Source: SCGC-AAA252-I15 sp043822165 (GTDB lineage: Archaea > Altiarchaeota > Altiarchaeia > IMC4 > SCGC-AAA252-I15). From it: a DNA stretch of 17,308 bases. The notes below the pieces were generated by a model, which was not told the DNA's origin, searched no databases, and saw nothing but the letters and a program-made list of their open reading frames with translations. The DNA lies in contig JBDRCA010000091.1 of assembly GCA_043822165.1 (NCBI GenBank), forward strand, positions 1 to 17,308, read 5' to 3'. The position numbers and the translations under genes were made by a program. This document shows positions 14,868 through 17,308 of this stretch, in pieces. Within the stretch, counting starts at the first letter, position 1; every line of letters starts with the position of its first letter.

Positions 14868-14942
14868 GCTCCCGTAGTGTAGTCCGGTCAATCATTCCGG
14901 CCTTTCGAGCCGGCGACCGGGGTTCGAATCCCCGCGGGAGCA
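14868..14942 (+). tRNA. tRNA-Glu(UUC)
   Basis: A complete cloverleaf can be drawn. The acceptor stem pairs GCTCCCG (14868-14874) with CGGGAGC (14935-14941), and A14942 is the discriminator. The anticodon stem pairs CCGGC (14897-14901) with GCCGG (14909-14913) around the loop CTTTCGA, anticodon TTC at 14904-14906, which reads GAA/GAG. The T arm is CGGGG-TTCGAAT-CCCCG. The D arm begins TAGTGTAGTCCGG, as in archaeal tRNA-Glu. CCA is not encoded and there is no intron. A pyrimidine-rich stretch follows and may end transcription. Confidence 0.97.
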
Positions 14943-14964
14943 AACCTTCCCTTTCTTGTTCCTT

Positions 14965-15420
14965 TTACTTGAGAAACTGTTTTTTCAGGTATTCTGAGGC
15001 TGGCCTGTGGTAGCGCACTATAAGCCCTATTAGTAGCATGCTTTCGATGAAAAGCGGTGCTGGCTGGCTGTAGTAGCCGCCTATTCCGAGTGCGCCTGTG
15101 TTGGTCCAAAGGTTTAAACTGAATCTTTCAGTGCTGAATGGGTATAGCCACATGATGCCTGTTTCCGTTGGCGTGTCGAGCAGCATGTGGATGACTTGCC
15201 CTACTATTCCGTATTCGACGCCCTCCCACTTCAGGAGTATGAATCCTGCGATTGCTATTGGTACTGCGTATACGAGTGTGTGGGTTATGCCTCCGTGTTC
15301 CACGCCAGGCATTAAGTAGTCAAGGTTAGCGCACCATGCAGCGAAAATAAACCAGAGCAAGAGTTTTTTGTTCTTTATGTTCTGGATAAGGAGCGTGAAT
15401 GTTATGTGTCCGTACATCAT
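14965..15420 (-). CDS. YdjM/DUF457-like predicted membrane-bound metal-dependent hydrolase
   Basis: The 151-residue protein has about four hydrophobic segments and the conserved polar residues of the YdjM (PF04307-type) family. These are H5 near the start, NLDYLMPG with D34, EHGGITHT with H42 and H47, GQVIHMLLDTPTETG with H78 and D82, and LYPFS (92-96). The His/Asp pattern suggests a metal site at the membrane, but the substrate is unknown. Two ATGs overlap at 15420 and 15417; the first gives a four-base overlap with the upstream DedA-like gene, so the two are probably translated from one message. Confidence 0.78.
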   Translation of the reverse strand: MMYGHITFTLLIQNIKNKKLLLWFIFAAWCANLDYLMPGVEHGGITHTLVYAVPIAIAGFILLKWEGVEYGIVGQVIHMLLDTPTETGIMWLYPFSTERFSLNLWTNTGALGIGGYYSQPAPLFIESMLLIGLIVRYHRPASEYLKKQFLK

Positions 15421-16193
15421 TTTGACTTTATCTCTCCTTTCTTGTGTTCCATGTGTAGTGCCTTCTCGATTTTTCCCTCTACAAAGTGCATCTCTTTCTC
15501 TATTGCCGCAACCTCTTTCAGGACTAGTATCTTTATTTTGTTTCTGGCAAGATAAATCACACCCAACAAAACAAGCAGTGCTGAGAGCACGATTGTTTCA
15601 GCGGTGATGCCGCGGCTTAACTGGTCTCCAAAAAGGTTTTCAATATAAAGCGTTGGAATGTATCCAATAAACGAGACGATGAAAAAATCCCTGGTCTTTA
15701 TGGGGGAGACCCCTGCCGCGATAGTAACCACGTCATTCGGGAAAACAGGTATGAATCTCGCGAAAAAAATCGTCCACAAACCCCTCTTATCAATGCTTGC
15801 CTCAATATGCATGTATTCTCGCTCATCCATCCACTTCTTGAAAGCGTGCTGGCCGACTCTCCTTGCTATGAAAAAAAGGCTCATGCTCCCTATGGTCGAG
15901 CCTATGATGTTGTATATCGTGCCCCACCATACCCCGAAAAGGTATCCTCCGGCAATGGATATGAATGGGCCGGGAAGAAAGAATATTATCGTCTGCACGA
16001 TGTGGAACACAATCAAGACAATAGGGCCGAGACTACCGTATGATGCCACAGTAGCCTTAATCGCCTCATGGTCGGTGAAAAAAACCCTGAGCGGCGAAGA
16101 AAGGTAATAGCCTGCAACGAGCAAAAACAAGACAACCAGCAGATTGGCGTGCTCCAGCCTGTGCTTTTTCGTCAAAGCCTTGTGAACGACCAT
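15417..16193 (-). CDS. DedA/VTT (TVP38/TMEM64, SNARE-associated) membrane protein
   Basis: The start is placed at the ATG at 16193 (258 residues) because a TATATTAA box lies about 26 bases upstream. The in-frame TTG at 16226 would put the start within a few bases of that box. Membrane helices surround the VTT core: FLPGPFISIAGGYLFG (about 72-87), then NIIGSTIGSMSLFFIARRVG (95-114) and FFARFIPVFPNDVVTIAAG (143-161), with the family's Arg and Pro residues. The C-terminal ~40 residues are charged and helical. VTT-domain proteins include lipid scramblases and transport-linked DedA proteins; the role here is not known. It heads a two-gene minus-strand operon. Confidence 0.85.
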   Translation of the reverse strand: MVVHKALTKKHRLEHANLLVVLFLLVAGYYLSSPLRVFFTDHEAIKATVASYGSLGPIVLIVFHIVQTIIFFLPGPFISIAGGYLFGVWWGTIYNIIGSTIGSMSLFFIARRVGQHAFKKWMDEREYMHIEASIDKRGLWTIFFARFIPVFPNDVVTIAAGVSPIKTRDFFIVSFIGYIPTLYIENLFGDQLSRGITAETIVLSALLVLLGVIYLARNKIKILVLKEVAAIEKEMHFVEGKIEKALHMEHKKGEIKSK

Positions 16194-16215
16194 GAAATAA
16201 ATTTGTCTAGCCGGG

Positions 16216-16223
16216 TTAATATA
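16216..16223. promoter_or_regulatory. Shared TATA box for the divergent DedA-like and pelota genes
   Basis: The minus strand reads TATATTAA, centred about 26 bases before the DedA-like ATG (16193). The plus strand reads TTAATATA, centred about 30 bases before the pelota ATG (16250). One element could therefore serve both leaderless or nearly leaderless transcripts. TTAAATAA at 16234-16241 is closer to pelota but, with its centre only 13 bases from the ATG, is too near for normal initiation. Confidence 0.5.
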
Positions 16224-16249
16224 CAATCCCCCCTTAAATAAATTACATC

Positions 16250-17107
16250 ATGAAAGTCATCCGCGCCGACCTGAAACACGGTAAAGTAACCGTTCGCATA
16301 GACTCTCTCGACGACCTGTGGTATCTGAGCCACATAGTCTCTGAGGGAGACAGAATCAAGTCTAAGTCAGTCAGAAGGATAAAAGACAAAGACGACAAAC
16401 TCAGAAGCGGCGGCGGAGAACGAAAAACCATAACCCTCACAATCACAGTCGAGAAGAAAGAGTTCCGGCAAGACGCCGACACACTGCGTTTTTCCGGCCT
16501 CATAACGGACGGCCCGGAAGACGTCATATCCGTCGGCTCACACCACACCATAAACGTCGAAGATGGCACGGTCTTAACCATCATGAAAGACCGATGGTCT
16601 CGCACGGACTTTGAACGGCTCAAAGACGCGGAGAATGCAACGCTCAAACCTAAGTTCCTGGTAGTCGTGGTCGACGACGGCGAAGCCTGTGCTGGTCTTG
16701 TGCGCTCATCAAAGATTGACTACGTTGAGTTGACGCACAGTGTTGGCGGAAAATACATCACAACAGACCGTGACAAGAGGAAGAAGGAGTTTTACTCGGA
16801 ACTAAAGGATTTGATACTGCACACGACTGCCCGTGAAGGCGTCTCAAACATGGTTTTTGCAGGTGCAGGATTCGAAAAAGACAACTTTCTTAAGTACTTC
16901 AACGACGCCGTCCCCCAAAACGAGCTGAAAATCGCAGTGGAAAACACGGGCTCCCACGGCAGGAGAGGCGTTATAGAAGTGTTGCGGCGCGCTGAAGTCG
17001 GGAAGATGCTGGGTGATCTCAACGCTGCGAGAGACATAAGGTTTCTGGAGGAGGTTCTCGAGAAAATCGGCAAAGGGGAAGGCCTTGCCGCCCTTCCAGC
17101 CGTATAG
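16250..17107 (+). CDS. pelA: Pelota (Dom34 homologue), truncated before domain 3
   Basis: Pelota recognises stalled ribosomes and, with aEF1A and ABCE1, splits them. The first ~125 residues match the Sm-like N-terminal domain (MKVIRADLKHGKVTVRIDSL, DDLWYLSHIVSEGD, VSVGSHHTINVEDG). Residues about 133-265 match the eRF1_2-like central domain (KFLVVVVDDGEACAGLVRSS, FAGAGFEKDNFLKYF, NTGSHGRRGVIEVL) and, as expected for pelota, have no GGQ. The family is normally about 340-355 residues. Here the frame ends at 285, just after KIGKGEGLAA, where AYG and the whole third domain should follow. I found no continuation in the other two forward frames. The lost part coincides with acyltransferase sequence on the opposite strand, so the gene is broken either in nature or in the assembly. 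Confidence 0.85.
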   Translation: MKVIRADLKHGKVTVRIDSLDDLWYLSHIVSEGDRIKSKSVRRIKDKDDKLRSGGGERKTITLTITVEKKEFRQDADTLRFSGLITDGPEDVISVGSHHTINVEDGTVLTIMKDRWSRTDFERLKDAENATLKPKFLVVVVDDGEACAGLVRSSKIDYVELTHSVGGKYITTDRDKRKKEFYSELKDLILHTTAREGVSNMVFAGAGFEKDNFLKYFNDAVPQNELKIAVENTGSHGRRGVIEVLRRAEVGKMLGDLNAARDIRFLEEVLEKIGKGEGLAALPAV

Positions 17108-17308
17108 GCAGCACAGGCACCTTCTCCTTGATAGCCAATTTAAACGCGCCGTTCTGAAACTCTCTCTCATCTTTCCGGTTTCACTGCGCGTACCTTCCGG
17201 AAAGAATAATACAGATGTCCCGTCGCGCAGCCACTCCGCCGCGGCCCTGTATACTTTTTTTTATGCTTGTAAGCTGGCCGCGCGCTAATTGGATATGCTT
17301 GCAAAGCG
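17091..17308 (-). pseudogene. PlsC-type (lysophospholipid) acyltransferase fragment with two frame breaks
   Basis: Read on the minus strand from the right edge, three frames give successive parts of one PlsC-like acyltransferase. First comes HIQLARGQLTSIKK. After the A8 run (17255-17262) come VYRAAAEWLRDGTSVLF and the signature FPEGTRS at 17183-17203, then ETGKMRE. After a GA repeat (17160-17168) come FQNGAFKLAIKE and VPVLPIRLEG. Dropping one A from the first run and one GA unit from the second joins them into a single frame. The HX4D catalytic motif would lie beyond the window. Homology stops near 17091, where the pelota coding strand begins. PlsC enzymes acylate lysophosphatidic acid, a pathway not expected in most ether-lipid archaea. 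It could be a decayed gene or a low-quality, chimeric sequence end. Confidence 0.7.

Noticed and set aside
17085..17288. Plus-strand 67-codon frame after pelota as the missing pelota C-terminal domain
   Set aside because: Its sequence shows no pelota domain 3 features (no AYG or GAVE-type segment), and the same bases on the minus strand give clear acyltransferase motifs.

Overview
The window is archaeal. It carries most of the archaeal S10/spc ribosomal protein cluster in the usual order, with archaeal or eukaryote-type members: eS4, archaeal uL24 and uS14, aIF1/SUI1 and the RNase P protein Rpp29. It also has aEF2 with a diphthamide histidine, aEF1A, pelota, an RPA-type single-strand DNA-binding protein and a DUF63 membrane protein. 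Several isolated genes have a TATA box (box A) about 25 nt upstream of the start codon, as in leaderless archaeal transcription. The short aEF1A loop, compact genes and Thr/Ser-stalked surface protein would fit a euryarchaeal or DPANN-like lineage, but I cannot place it more precisely from the sequence alone.

Layout. (1) 1-412 (+): the 3' end of an RPA-like gene, cut by the left edge. (2) 409-2277 (-): a secreted, membrane-anchored zinc phospholipase C/P1 nuclease-like protein and a DUF63 multispan membrane protein. (3) 2278-2403: a divergent promoter region with a strong hairpin in the putative rpl3 leader. (4) 2404-10301 (+): uL3-uL4-uL23-uL2-uS19-uL22-uS3, then uL29-aIF1-Rpp29-uS17-uL14-uL24-eS4-uL5-uS14, mostly overlapping or only a few bases apart. 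(5) 10303-14797 (+): uS7-aEF2-aEF1A-uS10, the str-type block, attached one base after uS14. uS8, uL6, eL32, eL19, uL18, uS5, uL30 and uL15, expected after uS14, are absent here, as is uS12, expected before uS7. (6) 14868-14942 (+): tRNA-Glu(UUC). (7) 14965-16193 (-): a two-gene operon of a YdjM-like membrane hydrolase and a DedA/VTT membrane protein. (8) 16250-17107 (+): pelota lacking its third domain. (9) 17091-17308 (-): a piece of a PlsC-type acyltransferase broken by two small indels and running to the right edge.

The core of the window is one functional unit: ribosomal proteins of both subunits, initiation (aIF1), tRNA maturation (Rpp29), elongation (aEF2, aEF1A), a tRNA and ribosome rescue (pelota). 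The membrane-protein genes on the minus strand are separate transcription units. No gene-free stretch exceeds about 130 bases. I see no CRISPR array, insertion sequence, integrase or phage gene.

The parts most worth a second look are the uS14/uS7 joining of two ribosomal clusters, a uS14 gene short enough to be missed, the rpl3 leader hairpin, the shared symmetric TATA boxes between divergent genes, the phospholipase-like protein whose metal-site histidines look replaced, and the suspicious right end, where truncated pelota meets a frameshifted acyltransferase on the other strand.
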